A stretch of DNA of 64,000 nt from Arthrobacter sp. FW306-07-I. GTDB taxonomy: Bacteria > Actinomycetota > Actinomycetes > Actinomycetales > Micrococcaceae. Positions 48,558-61,135 of this stretch are shown here, piece by piece (the first letter of the stretch is position 1; each line of letters begins with the position of its first letter). The stretch lies in contig NZ_CP084550.1 in the NCBI RefSeq assembly GCF_021800405.1, positions 2,728,001-2,792,000 of the forward strand, given 5' to 3'. The notes beneath the pieces were generated by a model, which worked only from the letters and a program-made list of their open reading frames with translations, was not told the origin of the DNA and did not search any database. The position numbers were made by a program, and so were the translations under genes.

Positions 48558-49508
48558 TCAGAAACGCAGCGCTGCCTCGTCCATCGTGGCCAGGGTGAGC
48601 ACAGCCTCCTCCACCGTTTCGTGGTCCTCCAGCTCGCGCTCGATCCGCCGCAGGACCACCGCAACCTCGTGCTCCGGGTGGTCCCCCTGGAGATCCACGG
48701 CCGCCACGAGGTACAGCTTGCGCGGGCCAACGAATTCCAGGTGCAGGTAGGTGAGCCGGGCGATGTCCTGGTGCTCCAGCACACGGCGGGCCATGGACCG
48801 TTCAATGTCGGGTGTGACGCCCTGCCCCACCAGGAAGCGCCTGTTGCGGTCGATCAGTACGACGGCGACGACGGCGAGCAGCACGCCGACGGCGATCGAA
48901 CCGATCGCATCCGGCAGCGGTGATCCTGTGACCTGGTGCAGGAACACGCCCACGAAGGCCACGACGAGGCCGATCAGCGCCGCCGCATCCTCGGCGAAGA
49001 CTGCCCTCAGGGTGGGATCTGAACTGATGAGGACCTGTTCAAGCGTGTGCCGTTCCAGCTCATGGGCCGCTTTCCGGGTCTGCCGGAAGGCCTGGGCGAA
49101 CGAAATCCCTTCCAGGACGAAGGCCACGCCCAGGACCACGTAGGCCACCACGAAGTCCGATGCGGGTTCCGGCTCAAAAATCTGCTGGACGCCGTGCATG
49201 ATCGACACCACCGCGCCGGCGGTGAACAGACCGAAAGCGGCGAACATCGACCAGACGTAGGCTTCCCGGCCGTAGCCCATGGGATGGCTCTTGTCCCGGG
49301 GGCGGGAAGACCGCCGCTCGGCAAAGAACAGGAAGACCTGGTTTCCGGTGTCTGCCCAGGAATGTGCAGCCTCCGCGGCCATCGAGGCGGAACCGGAGAG
49401 GACAGCCGCCACCGTCTTCGCCGCGGCCACGAGCGTGTTGGCCGCGAAGGCGACGATGACCGTCAGCAGCGTGGAGCCGGACTTGGCGGGGGTTTCGGTT
49501 TGAGCCAT
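48558..49508 (-). CDS. Cation diffusion facilitator family transporter
   Basis: 316-residue divalent-metal/proton antiporter. Six-helix CDF core beginning LLTVIVAFAANTLVAAAKTV, with the metal-site helix ASMAAEAAHSWADTGNQ (HxxxD) and the second site in FAEDAAALIGLVVAF, where the His/Asp spacing is only partly canonical. The C-terminal cytosolic domain ends in a segment with ELEDHETVEEAVLTLATMDE. It exports Zn2+ or similar metals in most members; specificity not decidable. The gene faces the tRNA-Arg terminator. Confidence 0.88.
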   Translation of the reverse strand: MAQTETPAKSGSTLLTVIVAFAANTLVAAAKTVAAVLSGSASMAAEAAHSWADTGNQVFLFFAERRSSRPRDKSHPMGYGREAYVWSMFAAFGLFTAGAVVSIMHGVQQIFEPEPASDFVVAYVVLGVAFVLEGISFAQAFRQTRKAAHELERHTLEQVLISSDPTLRAVFAEDAAALIGLVVAFVGVFLHQVTGSPLPDAIGSIAVGVLLAVVAVVLIDRNRRFLVGQGVTPDIERSMARRVLEHQDIARLTYLHLEFVGPRKLYLVAAVDLQGDHPEHEVAVVLRRIERELEDHETVEEAVLTLATMDEAALRF

Positions 49509-49634
49509 GCGCCTACCGTACCCACCGGAGCGCGCTGCAGCGCCCGGCAGGCCAATAAATTCCCTGAGGCGGGCCTGCCACTGATTGTCGGTGGCCCCTC
49601 ATAGGCTGAAAACACCTAGCTGAGGGAGTACGCC

Positions 49635-50687
49635 ATGCACGTTCAGTTCTGTTCCATCGTTCCGCCCTACCTGCTGCGGCGGCTCGCGCAGCAGGATGCG
49701 CCCGGATTCTCATCGGCGGCAAACGCTGCCAGGAACGCCTTGGGCCACGTCGAGTCGTTCCAGGCCGCCCGCGCACAGGCTGTGCCGGCACTCCCGCCCG
49801 GACTGCGCCAGGTAAAACCAGGGCCCGTCAGCCGCACCATTTATGATGCGGGCCGGGAGGAAACGCTCCCGGGCAGGCTTGTACGCGGCGAAGGCGGGCC
49901 CGCCACCGGCGATCCCGCCGCGGACGAAGCCTACGACGGGCTGGGGCACACGCACCGCCTTTATGCGGACGCCTTCGGACGGGATTCGGTTGACGGGCGC
50001 GGGCTGAAGCTGGACGCCACGGTGCACTTCGGCAAGCTGTACGACAACGCTTTCTGGAACGGCAGCCAGATGGTGTTCGGCGATGGTGACGGTGACGTCT
50101 TCCAACGCTTCACCAAGTCTCTGAGCGTCATTGGACACGAACTGGCGCACGGGGTAACCCAATACTCGGCCGGCCTTGCCTACCGGAACCAGGCAGGTGC
50201 CTTGAACGAATCGATGTCGGACGTCTTCGGCGCGCTCGTGGAGCAGTTCGTGAAAAACCAGTCAGCTGCGGAGGCAAGCTGGCTGATCGGCGAAGGCCTC
50301 TTCACGTCCAAGGTCCAGGGGCTCGCCCTGCGGTCCATGAAAGCACCGGGGACCGCCTACGACGACGACGTGCTGGGCAAGGACCCACAGCCCGATTCCA
50401 TGGACTCCTATGTCCGGACCAGCGCAGACAACGGTGGCGTCCACATCAACTCCGGCATCCCCAACCGCGCCTTTTACCAGGTGGCGTCTGCCTTGGGCGG
50501 CTGTGCCTGGGAGGCGCCCGGCCGGATCTGGTACGAGACCCTGACCAATGGCTCATTGCCGGCCGCGGCAACCTTCACGGTTTTTGCCCGCGCCACAATG
50601 CGTGCCGCCGCCGACCTTTTCGGCGCCGCTTCGCGGGAGCATGACGCCGTAGGGGCCGCGTGGGAAACTGTAAAGGTCAAGGTTTAA
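49635..50687 (+). CDS. M4 family metallopeptidase, protealysin-like
   Basis: 350-residue zinc protease. HELAHGVTQY with His168, Glu169 and His172, third ligand Glu192 in GALNESMSD, and catalytic His270 in HINSGIPNRAFY. No signal peptide; it begins with MHVQFCSIVPPYLLRRLA, the short protealysin-type propeptide motif (FCSIVPPYLL), unlike secreted thermolysins with long propeptides. GAGGGAG precedes the ATG. The next gene is an emfourin-like inhibitor, the same bicistronic layout known for protealysin in Serratia. Targets unknown. Confidence 0.94.
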   Translation: MHVQFCSIVPPYLLRRLAQQDAPGFSSAANAARNALGHVESFQAARAQAVPALPPGLRQVKPGPVSRTIYDAGREETLPGRLVRGEGGPATGDPAADEAYDGLGHTHRLYADAFGRDSVDGRGLKLDATVHFGKLYDNAFWNGSQMVFGDGDGDVFQRFTKSLSVIGHELAHGVTQYSAGLAYRNQAGALNESMSDVFGALVEQFVKNQSAAEASWLIGEGLFTSKVQGLALRSMKAPGTAYDDDVLGKDPQPDSMDSYVRTSADNGGVHINSGIPNRAFYQVASALGGCAWEAPGRIWYETLTNGSLPAAATFTVFARATMRAAADLFGAASREHDAVGAAWETVKVKV

Positions 50688-50746
50688 CCGCTGCCCTGGG
50701 GCCCGCTCGTGGCCGCGGGGCCAAATGGAAGCCCAGGGGCCAGGCC

Positions 50747-51097
50747 ATGAAGATCAAGGTGGAGCGCACCGGCGGGATCGCGGCCATGACAAGGGTGTGG
50801 ACGGTGGACGCCCAGACAGACAGCGACCTGAGCCAGTGGCAGCCCATTGTGGAGGCCTGCCCGTGGGATGCGGTTCCCAGCACCCCGCGGGCCGCGGCCG
50901 CCGCCTTCGAGGCTCCGCAGCCGGACCGTTTCATTTACTCCATCACGGCAGGGCAGCGGAGGGCTGCCCTGCCTGAACGGGCCCTTACCGGCCCGTGGCG
51001 CATTTTGGTCGACACCGCACGGGCTGCCTCCGAGCAATCTGCCGGTGCGTTCCGTCCCGGGCAGGACGACGATGCGGACGCCGACGCCCAAAGCTGA
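50747..51097 (+). CDS. Emfourin-like protealysin inhibitor
   Basis: 116 residues beginning MKIKVERTGGIAAMTRVWTV, the hallmark of the emfourin family of M4 protease inhibitors. Short beta-strand segments (RFIYSITAG, AALPERALTGPWRILVDTA) follow, and the tail is Asp-rich (PGQDDDADADAQS). It starts 59 bases after the protease stop on the same strand. Family members bind protealysin-like enzymes in a slow, tight mode, so this may keep the cytosolic protease inactive. Inhibition of the neighbouring enzyme is inferred. Confidence 0.85.
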   Translation: MKIKVERTGGIAAMTRVWTVDAQTDSDLSQWQPIVEACPWDAVPSTPRAAAAAFEAPQPDRFIYSITAGQRRAALPERALTGPWRILVDTARAASEQSAGAFRPGQDDDADADAQS

Positions 51098-51162
51098 AGG
51101 CTGCGCTGCAGGCGGAATTGGCATAAAGGGCCGTTGGTGGCGGCAGTAGACTGTCTGCAGCC

Positions 51163-55152
<3,990 letters not shown>

Positions 55153-55174
55153 CACTCCCCTACGAGAGGAACAC

Positions 55175-56158
55175 ATGAAGCTCACGCTTGCCCAAGGACC
55201 GGCAGGGACAGAGATCGCCGGGCTCGGCCACGCCCAGCCCGCGCGCATCATGGACAACCATGAGCTCGAAGGCATGATGGACACCAGCGACGAGTGGATC
55301 CGCCAGCGCACCGGCATCGTCACCAGGCATATCGCCGGTGAGGGTGAAACCGTGGTTGACCTCGCAATCCCCGCAGCCCGGATGGCCTTGGCCGATTCCG
55401 GGGTTGCGGCCACAGACATTGACCTCGTGGTGGTGGCCACCACCACAGCGGCCGAGCGATCCCCCAACACTGCCGGCCGCGTAGCCGAGGCACTTGGCCT
55501 GGGCGGTAACCGCCGGGGACCGGCGATCATGGATGTCAACACGGCGTGTTCGGGCTTCGAGTATGCCCTCGGCGTGGCGGACCAGGCGATCCGCAGCGGA
55601 AGCGCCTCGCACGCGATCGTAGTCGGCGCCGAGACCCTCTCGGCAGTTACCGACTGGACGGACCGCGCGACGGCTGTGCTCACCGCCGATGGCGCCGGGG
55701 CCGCCGTCGTACGCCCATCCGAAATGCCCCGGATTGGCCCGGTGGTCTGGGGTTCGGAGGGTGGCATGGCGGACGCCGTCCGCATCTCGCCTCCCTTGGG
55801 CAGGTTCTCCCAGAACGGGCGGGAAGTGCTGCGGTGGGCCCTCACCAAGGCACCGGAGCGCGCCCGTGAAATCGTGGCCCGCGCCGGGCTGGGACTGGAC
55901 GACATCCAGGTCCTCGCAGCGCACCAGGCCAACCTGCGCATAATCGAGCCGCTGGCGGAAGCCCTGGGCCTGACGGACCGCGTCGTCATCACCGACGTCA
56001 CCGAGTCGGGGAACACGTCCGCTGCCAGCGTGCCGCTGGGACTGAGCAAATGGTGGCATTCCGGGAAGATCCCGGCGGACGTCCCCGCGCTGTTGTTCGG
56101 ATTTGGCGGCGGCTTCACCTATGCGGGTATGGTGGCCATGACGCCACGCAGGGACTGA
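55175..56158 (+). CDS. 3-oxoacyl-ACP synthase III family protein
   Basis: 327-residue thiolase-fold condensing enzyme. Catalytic triad Cys125 (NTACSGFEYAL), His250 (AHQANLRI) and Asn280 (ESGNTSAASVPLG). MDTSDEWIRQRTGIVTR is the KAS III substrate-loop signature. It is not in a fatty acid cluster; it follows hrpA after 22 bases with a GAGAGGA ribosome binding site. It could be fabH, or a paralogue with another acyl substrate (OleA- or ketosynthase-like); context does not decide. Confidence 0.85.
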   Translation: MKLTLAQGPAGTEIAGLGHAQPARIMDNHELEGMMDTSDEWIRQRTGIVTRHIAGEGETVVDLAIPAARMALADSGVAATDIDLVVVATTTAAERSPNTAGRVAEALGLGGNRRGPAIMDVNTACSGFEYALGVADQAIRSGSASHAIVVGAETLSAVTDWTDRATAVLTADGAGAAVVRPSEMPRIGPVVWGSEGGMADAVRISPPLGRFSQNGREVLRWALTKAPERAREIVARAGLGLDDIQVLAAHQANLRIIEPLAEALGLTDRVVITDVTESGNTSAASVPLGLSKWWHSGKIPADVPALLFGFGGGFTYAGMVAMTPRRD

Positions 56159-56162
56159 CCCT

Positions 56163-56196
56163 TTCCCTGCCCGCCGCAGCAGCGGCGGGCAGGGAA
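56163..56196. terminator. Bidirectional hairpin between convergent KAS III and HIT genes
   Basis: Perfect 15-bp stem TTCCCTGCCCGCCGC (56163-56177) with GCGGCGGGCAGGGAA (56182-56196) and a 4-base loop. No long T-run on either strand, but the convergent position and strong stem suggest a two-way terminator. Confidence 0.75.
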
Positions 56197-56202
56197 CAAA
56201 GG

Positions 56203-56631
56203 TTAGGACGCCGGAACGAACTCCCCGTAGCCGGCTGCGCGCAGCCCGTCACGCAGCTTCTCCGCGTTGGCGTCCAGGACCGCGGGATCCGGGTTCTGGT
56301 CCGCGGAGCCGAAGTCGAAGTCGGCCATGCTGCGCGAGGGCCACACGTGGACGTGCAGATGGTTGATTTCATAGCCGGCCACGATCAGGCCCGCACGCCG
56401 CGCACCGAAGATGTCCACCTGCACGGCGCCAATCCGCCGCGCCACTTCCATGACTTTGGCAAGGGTTTCCGGCCGGGCGTCCGTCCAGCGGTCCACTTCC
56501 TCGGTGGGAACCACCAGTGTATGGCCGTCGGCGAGCGGGCCCGTGGTCAGGAAGGCCGACACATCGTCCTCGCGCCATACGAACCGGCCGGGGATCTCGC
56601 CCTTCAGGATCTTCGTGAACAGCGTGCTCAT
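56203..56631 (-). CDS. HIT family hydrolase
   Basis: 142-residue histidine-triad protein (HINT/galT-like nucleotide hydrolase or transferase). HIT motif HLHVHVWPS with His91, His93 and His95; the nucleotide-binding part has DGHTLVVPTEEVDRW. Substrates are usually nucleoside phosphoramidates or dinucleoside polyphosphates; this one is not assignable further. Its ATG overlaps the ADH stop (ATGA), so it belongs to the sulfurtransferase-ADH-HIT operon. Confidence 0.92.
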   Translation of the reverse strand: MSTLFTKILKGEIPGRFVWREDDVSAFLTTGPLADGHTLVVPTEEVDRWTDARPETLAKVMEVARRIGAVQVDIFGARRAGLIVAGYEINHLHVHVWPSRSMADFDFGSADQNPDPAVLDANAEKLRDGLRAAGYGEFVPAS

Positions 56632-57803
56632 GCGTTTGCCTCCTCGGCGGCTGGCTGCAGCGTGCTGGTATCCAGCACGAACCGGTACTTTACGTCTCCA
56701 GCGACCATCCGGTCGTAGGCCTCATTCAGCTGGCCGGCGGACACCATCTCGATATCGGCCACCACGCCGTGCTCCGCGCAGAAATCCAGCATCTCCTGGG
56801 TTTCGGCGATGCCGCCAATCAATGACCCGGCATACGCGATCCTGCGGCGGATGAGGGCGCCCGGGTTGACCGGCGGCATGGCTTCCGACGGCAGGCCAAG
56901 CTGGAACAGTGCGCCGTCCACGCGCAGGGTGCGGAAGAACGGGTTCAGGTCGTGCGGGGCGGCAACGGTGTCGATGATGAGGTCGATGGTGCGGTCCGCG
57001 GCAGCCATGGCGGCTTCGTCCCGGGAGAGGACAACTTCATCGGCCCCCAGTTCCAGGGCGGCGGCGACCTTCGACTCCGAGGTGGTGAACACCACCACCT
57101 TCGCGCCCATGGCCTTGGCGAGCTTGACGGCCATATGGCCCAGTCCGCCCAGGCCCACCACGCCCACCACGTCGCCTTCTTCGACGTCGAAGTGCCGCAG
57201 CGGGGAGAACGTCGTGACGCCCGCGCACAGCAGGGGCGCGACGGCGGCCGGGTCCAGTGAGTCCGGGACGCGCAGGACATAGCGGCGGTCCACCACGATC
57301 GACGAGGAATAGCCGCCCTGGGTGATGGCGTCACCGTTCCTGCGGTCCTTTGCACCGTAGGTGCCTGTCATGCCGTTTTCGCAGTACTGCTCCAGGCCGT
57401 CCAGGCAGCTGTCGCACTCACGGCAGGAGTCCACCATGCAGCCCACGCCTACCCTCTCACCAACCGCGAAGTCAGTGATGTCCGAGCCGATCCTGCTGAC
57501 AGTTCCCACGATTTCGTGGCCTGGCACCAGCGGGTAGGTCTGGCCGCCCCACTCGCCGCGGGTGGCGTGCACGTCCGAGTGGCACAGCCCGCAGAATTCG
57601 ATGGCGATTTCGACGTCGTCCGGTTTGGGTGCCCGGCGGGCCACTGTCAGCGGTACAAGGCCGCTGTCCCCGGACGCTGCACCGTAGGCTGCGGCGAGAG
57701 CACCGGCTTCCGTCGCTGGCACACTGCCAGGGGCGGGCGCATTTTCCGGGGCCGGGGTGATGGGTTTGGCAAGGGGCGGTGGTACAGGGCGTCCTGGTGT
57801 CAT
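56628..57803 (-). CDS. Zinc-dependent NAD(P) alcohol dehydrogenase, CAD/YahK-like
   Basis: 391-residue MDR-superfamily enzyme. Catalytic zinc ligands in CGLCHSDVH and VPGHEIVG, structural zinc loop CRECDSCLDGLEQYC, and the NAD(P) fold VVGVVGLGGLGHMAVKLAKAM. The cinnamyl-alcohol-dehydrogenase/YahK branch typically reduces aldehydes with NADPH. An N-terminal stretch of about 45 Pro/Ala-rich residues precedes the usual start region (LVPLTVARRAPK). Its start overlaps the sulfurtransferase stop (ATGA). The substrate is unknown. Confidence 0.92.
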   Translation of the reverse strand: MTPGRPVPPPLAKPITPAPENAPAPGSVPATEAGALAAAYGAASGDSGLVPLTVARRAPKPDDVEIAIEFCGLCHSDVHATRGEWGGQTYPLVPGHEIVGTVSRIGSDITDFAVGERVGVGCMVDSCRECDSCLDGLEQYCENGMTGTYGAKDRRNGDAITQGGYSSSIVVDRRYVLRVPDSLDPAAVAPLLCAGVTTFSPLRHFDVEEGDVVGVVGLGGLGHMAVKLAKAMGAKVVVFTTSESKVAAALELGADEVVLSRDEAAMAAADRTIDLIIDTVAAPHDLNPFFRTLRVDGALFQLGLPSEAMPPVNPGALIRRRIAYAGSLIGGIAETQEMLDFCAEHGVVADIEMVSAGQLNEAYDRMVAGDVKYRFVLDTSTLQPAAEEANA

Positions 57804-58714
57804 AGTGCGACGCTACCCCCGGCTCCTGCGGACTTTCCAGCCGGGGCTCCGGTGCCTCCGGTATCCGACCCGACGCCCCCTGGCTCCGCGCCGATCGCCA
57901 CCGGCAGTTCCGGGCGGTTGGACCACTCGGAGAAAGAGCCTGGATACAACGCTGCCCGGAACCCGGCAACTTCCAGCGCAGCAACCTCATGGGCTGCCGT
58001 AACGCCTGAGCCACAATAAACCGCCACCGGCGTTCCGTCCTGGACCCCGAGGTCCGCAAACCTCCGCCGCAACTGCCCCGGCGGCAGGAAGCGTCCGGCG
58101 TTATCGACGTTGCCCGCGGTGGGGGCACTGACCGCCCCGGGGATATGGCCGGCGCGCGGGTCCACGGGCTCAACCTCGCCCCGGTATCTCTCCCCTGCCC
58201 TCGCATCGAGCAACAGTCCGCTGTGCGCCCAGCCGGCGGCAGCACCGGCGTCCAGCGCAGGCATGTGCCCGCTGCCCAACTCCACGTTGCCGGGGCTGGG
58301 CTGAACCGGGCCCGACTCGAGCGGAAGTCCGGCGGCCCTCCAGGCGGCCAGGCCGCCGTCGAGCAGGTAGACCGCTGCCAAGCCTGCGTCACGCAGCATC
58401 CACCACAGCCTCGCCGCCGCCATGTTGGCACTGTCATCGTAGGCAACCACCACGTCGCCATTACGGATTCCCCAGCGCTGTGCCGACTCCTGGAACTGTT
58501 CCCGAGCCGGCAGCGGGTGCCGCCCGCGGTCCGGAACCGACGAATCAGAGAGTTCAGTGGCCAGATCTACGAAGACCGCGCCCGGCAGGTGTTCCGCGAG
58601 GTAGTGTTCATGGCCGTGCGGATCGCCCAGGGCCCAGCGCACGTCCAGTAGGACCGTCCGGTATCCGGCGGCAAGCCTTGCCTCAAGTTCCGGGACGTCG
58701 ATCAACGGCTTCAT
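57800..58714 (-). CDS. Rhodanese-type sulfurtransferase, 3-mercaptopyruvate sulfurtransferase-like
   Basis: 304 residues with two rhodanese domains. The catalytic loop is CGSGVTA with Cys234, the signature of mercaptopyruvate or thiosulfate sulfurtransferases. First domain is inactive ([16 protein letters not shown] lacks Cys). It transfers sulfur to thiols or cyanide, making persulfide or H2S. The ATG at 58714 with GGGAG upstream starts [10 protein letters not shown]; an in-frame extension has no match. Divergent from a cysteine desulfhydrase 77 bases away. MST versus TST specificity is not settled. Confidence 0.88.
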   Translation of the reverse strand: MKPLIDVPELEARLAAGYRTVLLDVRWALGDPHGHEHYLAEHLPGAVFVDLATELSDSSVPDRGRHPLPAREQFQESAQRWGIRNGDVVVAYDDSANMAAARLWWMLRDAGLAAVYLLDGGLAAWRAAGLPLESGPVQPSPGNVELGSGHMPALDAGAAAGWAHSGLLLDARAGERYRGEVEPVDPRAGHIPGAVSAPTAGNVDNAGRFLPPGQLRRRFADLGVQDGTPVAVYCGSGVTAAHEVAALEVAGFRAALYPGSFSEWSNRPELPVAIGAEPGGVGSDTGGTGAPAGKSAGAGGSVAL

Positions 58715-58791
58715 TGCACTCCCTACGCCTTGTTTTGCCAACGGGTCCCACTCTAGACGGGCGGCTCCCGAACCGCGGGTACGCTGGATTA

Positions 58792-59904
58792 GTGACGATC
58801 GAGGGCAGCACCGGCAGGAGTAGCGGCGCAAGGGACCGGGAGTGGGCGGACCAGGCCATCCGCACCATCAAAGCGGAGAACAACCGCTCCGCGGATACAC
58901 ACCTTTATGCAGTACCGCTCCCGGAGCACTGGGGCATCCAGCTGTACCTCAAGGACGAGTCGACACACCGTTCCGGCAGCCTCAAGCACCGCCTGGCAAG
59001 GTCCCTCTTCCTGTTCGGGCTGGTCAATGGCTGGATCCGGCAGGACACCACCATCGTCGAGGCTTCCAGCGGCAGCACTGCGGTATCGGAAGCGTATTTT
59101 GCCCAGCTGCTGGGACTTCCCTTCATCGCCGTCATGGCCCGCACCACCAGCCAGGAAAAGATCGCCCTGATTGAGCAATTCGGCGGCTCCTGCCTCCTGG
59201 TGGAGAACGCCTCGGACGTGTATGCCGTGGCAGAAGACGTAGCCGCCACCTGCAACGGGCATTACATGGACCAATTCACCTACGCAGAGCGGGCCACGGA
59301 CTGGCGCGGGAATAACAACATCGCCGAATCCATCTTCGGCCAGCTCAGCCTTGAGCCGCACCCCGTCCCCGACTGGGTAGTGGTGGGCGCCGGCACGGGC
59401 GGGACCAGCGCCACCATCGGCCGGTACCTGCGCTACCACTCATATCCCACCAAGCTGCTGGTGGTGGACCCCGAAAACTCCGCGTTCTACCCCGGCTGGC
59501 TGGGTGAGGCAGATGGACAGCCCGCCAGCGTTCCCTCGCGGATCGAAGGAATTGGGCGGACCCGGATGGAGCCGAGCTTCATCCCCACGGTTATAGACAG
59601 GATGGTCCGGGTGCCGGATGCGGCGTCGGTTGCCGCGATGCGCCACCTGCACCATTACGCGGGCCTGCATGCCGGCCCGTCTACGGGCACCAACCTCTGG
59701 GGCGTCTGGGAAACAGTCGCGCAGCTTCTGTCCGAAGGCCGGCGGGGCAGCGTCGTTTCGTTGATGTGCGACGGCGGCGACCGCTATGCGGGCACGCACT
59801 GGAACCAGGAGTGGCTGGCTTCCCAGGGGCTGGATCCGGCACCCTACGAAGCGGCAATCGCGCGCTTCCTGGACACCGGGGAGTGGACCGGGGCGGTGGC
59901 CTAG
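58792..59904 (+). CDS. PLP-dependent L-cysteine desulfhydrase (Cds1-like)
   Basis: 370-residue fold-type II PLP enzyme. The PLP lysine is Lys65 in [13 protein letters not shown], with phosphate cradle [10 protein letters not shown], an active-site loop RTTSQEK, and the glycine-rich [13 protein letters not shown]. It resembles Cds1 (Rv3684) of M. tuberculosis, which degrades cysteine to H2S, pyruvate and ammonia, rather than cysteine synthase. The GTG at 58792 is chosen because an open extension upstream is antisense to the sulfurtransferase gene. Its stop shares CTAG with the next gene. Confidence 0.88.
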   Translation: MTIEGSTGRSSGARDREWADQAIRTIKAENNRSADTHLYAVPLPEHWGIQLYLKDESTHRSGSLKHRLARSLFLFGLVNGWIRQDTTIVEASSGSTAVSEAYFAQLLGLPFIAVMARTTSQEKIALIEQFGGSCLLVENASDVYAVAEDVAATCNGHYMDQFTYAERATDWRGNNNIAESIFGQLSLEPHPVPDWVVVGAGTGGTSATIGRYLRYHSYPTKLLVVDPENSAFYPGWLGEADGQPASVPSRIEGIGRTRMEPSFIPTVIDRMVRVPDAASVAAMRHLHHYAGLHAGPSTGTNLWGVWETVAQLLSEGRRGSVVSLMCDGGDRYAGTHWNQEWLASQGLDPAPYEAAIARFLDTGEWTGAVA

Positions 59905-60557
59905 ACTTCCACTGACTCGCGCGGGGCCAGGTGCCGGTATTCCGTGCCGTACTTGGCGCCAATCCGCTTCACGTGCCCTTCGACGATGCCCAGGCCGTTC
60001 TCATTGAGCAGCCCGTCGTGGATCTGGAACGCCCGCGGCGCCCGCACGCCGATCACGAAGTCCACCACCTCCGCGGACTTGCTCCACGGTGCGTGCAACG
60101 GGACCAGGAGGGTCTGGACGTCGATGCCGTCCGGGATGATGAACGAGTCGCCCGGGTGGTACACGTTGCCGTCCACCAGGAAGCCGATGTTCGCCACCAA
60201 GGGAATTTGGGGGTGGATGAGGGCGTGCTGTCCCCCGAAGCTGCGGATGTCAAAGCCGGCAGCCTGGAACGACGCCCCCGGTTCCACGGTGTGGATCCGG
60301 TCCGCTGCCTCCGGGGCTTCCCCGCGCAGCTGGCCGGCGACGCCCGCTGGGGCAAACAGCGCCAGCTCTTTATCCTTTTCCAGGGCTTCCACCACGGCCT
60401 TGGTGTCAAGGTGGTCTGCATGTTCGTGCGTCACCAGGACGGCCTGGGCCCCCGCCAGCGCTTCTGCCGATTCGGAAAAGGTGCCCGGATCGAGGACCAG
60501 GACCCTGCCTTCCTTCTCAAGACGGACACAGGCATGGGTGTACTTGGTCAGCTTCAT
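59901..60557 (-). CDS. Metallo-beta-lactamase-fold hydrolase (UlaG-like)
   Basis: 218-residue enzyme of the MBL superfamily. Zinc ligands THEHADHLD (His44, His46, Asp48, His49), with later metal residues in [19 protein letters not shown] and the terminal RAFQIHDG. Closest to UlaG-like lactonases or L-ascorbate-6-phosphate lactonase paralogues, common and mostly uncharacterised. It may be an RNase or lactonase; sequence does not discriminate. Convergent with the desulfhydrase, sharing the stop palindrome. Confidence 0.87.
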   Translation of the reverse strand: MKLTKYTHACVRLEKEGRVLVLDPGTFSESAEALAGAQAVLVTHEHADHLDTKAVVEALEKDKELALFAPAGVAGQLRGEAPEAADRIHTVEPGASFQAAGFDIRSFGGQHALIHPQIPLVANIGFLVDGNVYHPGDSFIIPDGIDVQTLLVPLHAPWSKSAEVVDFVIGVRAPRAFQIHDGLLNENGLGIVEGHVKRIGAKYGTEYRHLAPRESVEV

Positions 60558-60673
60558 AGCGCCAGCCTAGGTTCCGTTCCTGAAGGCTGTCCACGAACCC
60601 TGCCGGCGAAATCCGGCTGCCAGGCACCGACTGGTAATCTTGATGTCTGCCTCCCACGGAAGAGAGTTCGTCC

Positions 60674-61135
60674 ATGCCGATCGGCGTCAAGGCTGATTCC
60701 GCCGCCCCATCCCCGGCAGGAGGCGGCAAGGAACAGCGCGTCACCAAACAGCGGAAGGCCGTCAGCGCGGCCCTGGACGATCTCGATGACTTTGTCAGCA
60801 CGCAGGAGCTTTACCGGATCCTGCAGAACCAGGGCGTCTCCGTTTCGCTCGCCACTGCCTACCGGATCCTGCAGTCACTGGCCGACGAAGGCCTGGTGGA
60901 CGTGCTGCGCAACGGCGACGGCGAGGCGGTGTACCGGCGCTGCGCCGTGACCGGCCACCACCATCACCTGCTGTGCAGGAACTGCGGAAAGGCAGTGGAG
61001 GTGGAAGCACCCGCGGTGGAAACGTGGGCGGTGCGCATGGCGGCCGAACACGGGTTCACCGAGGTGGACCACACCGTGGAAATTTTCGGCCTTTGCCCCG
61101 ACTGCACCGCCCTTAAGGCTGCCGGGAAACTGTAA
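60674..61135 (+). CDS. zur: Zinc uptake regulator, Fur family
   Basis: 153-residue Fur-family repressor. Winged-helix DNA-binding domain (STQELYRILQNQGVSVSLAT, AYRILQSLADEGLV), then metal and dimer domain with the CRNC and CPDC structural zinc pairs, and the regulatory-site histidines in GHHHHLLC. Neighbouring znuABC and a Zur-type box (63850-63870) support zinc rather than iron response. Its 3' end overlaps znuB convergently by 23 bases. A second CxxC pair and His cluster are complete. Confidence 0.93.
   Translation: MPIGVKADSAAPSPAGGGKEQRVTKQRKAVSAALDDLDDFVSTQELYRILQNQGVSVSLATAYRILQSLADEGLVDVLRNGDGEAVYRRCAVTGHHHHLLCRNCGKAVEVEAPAVETWAVRMAAEHGFTEVDHTVEIFGLCPDCTALKAAGKL

Noticed and set aside
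58480..58791. Extension of the cysteine desulfhydrase to 474 residues
   Set aside because: The extra part is antisense to the sulfurtransferase coding sequence and lacks similarity to the PLP family, which begins near the GTG at 58792.
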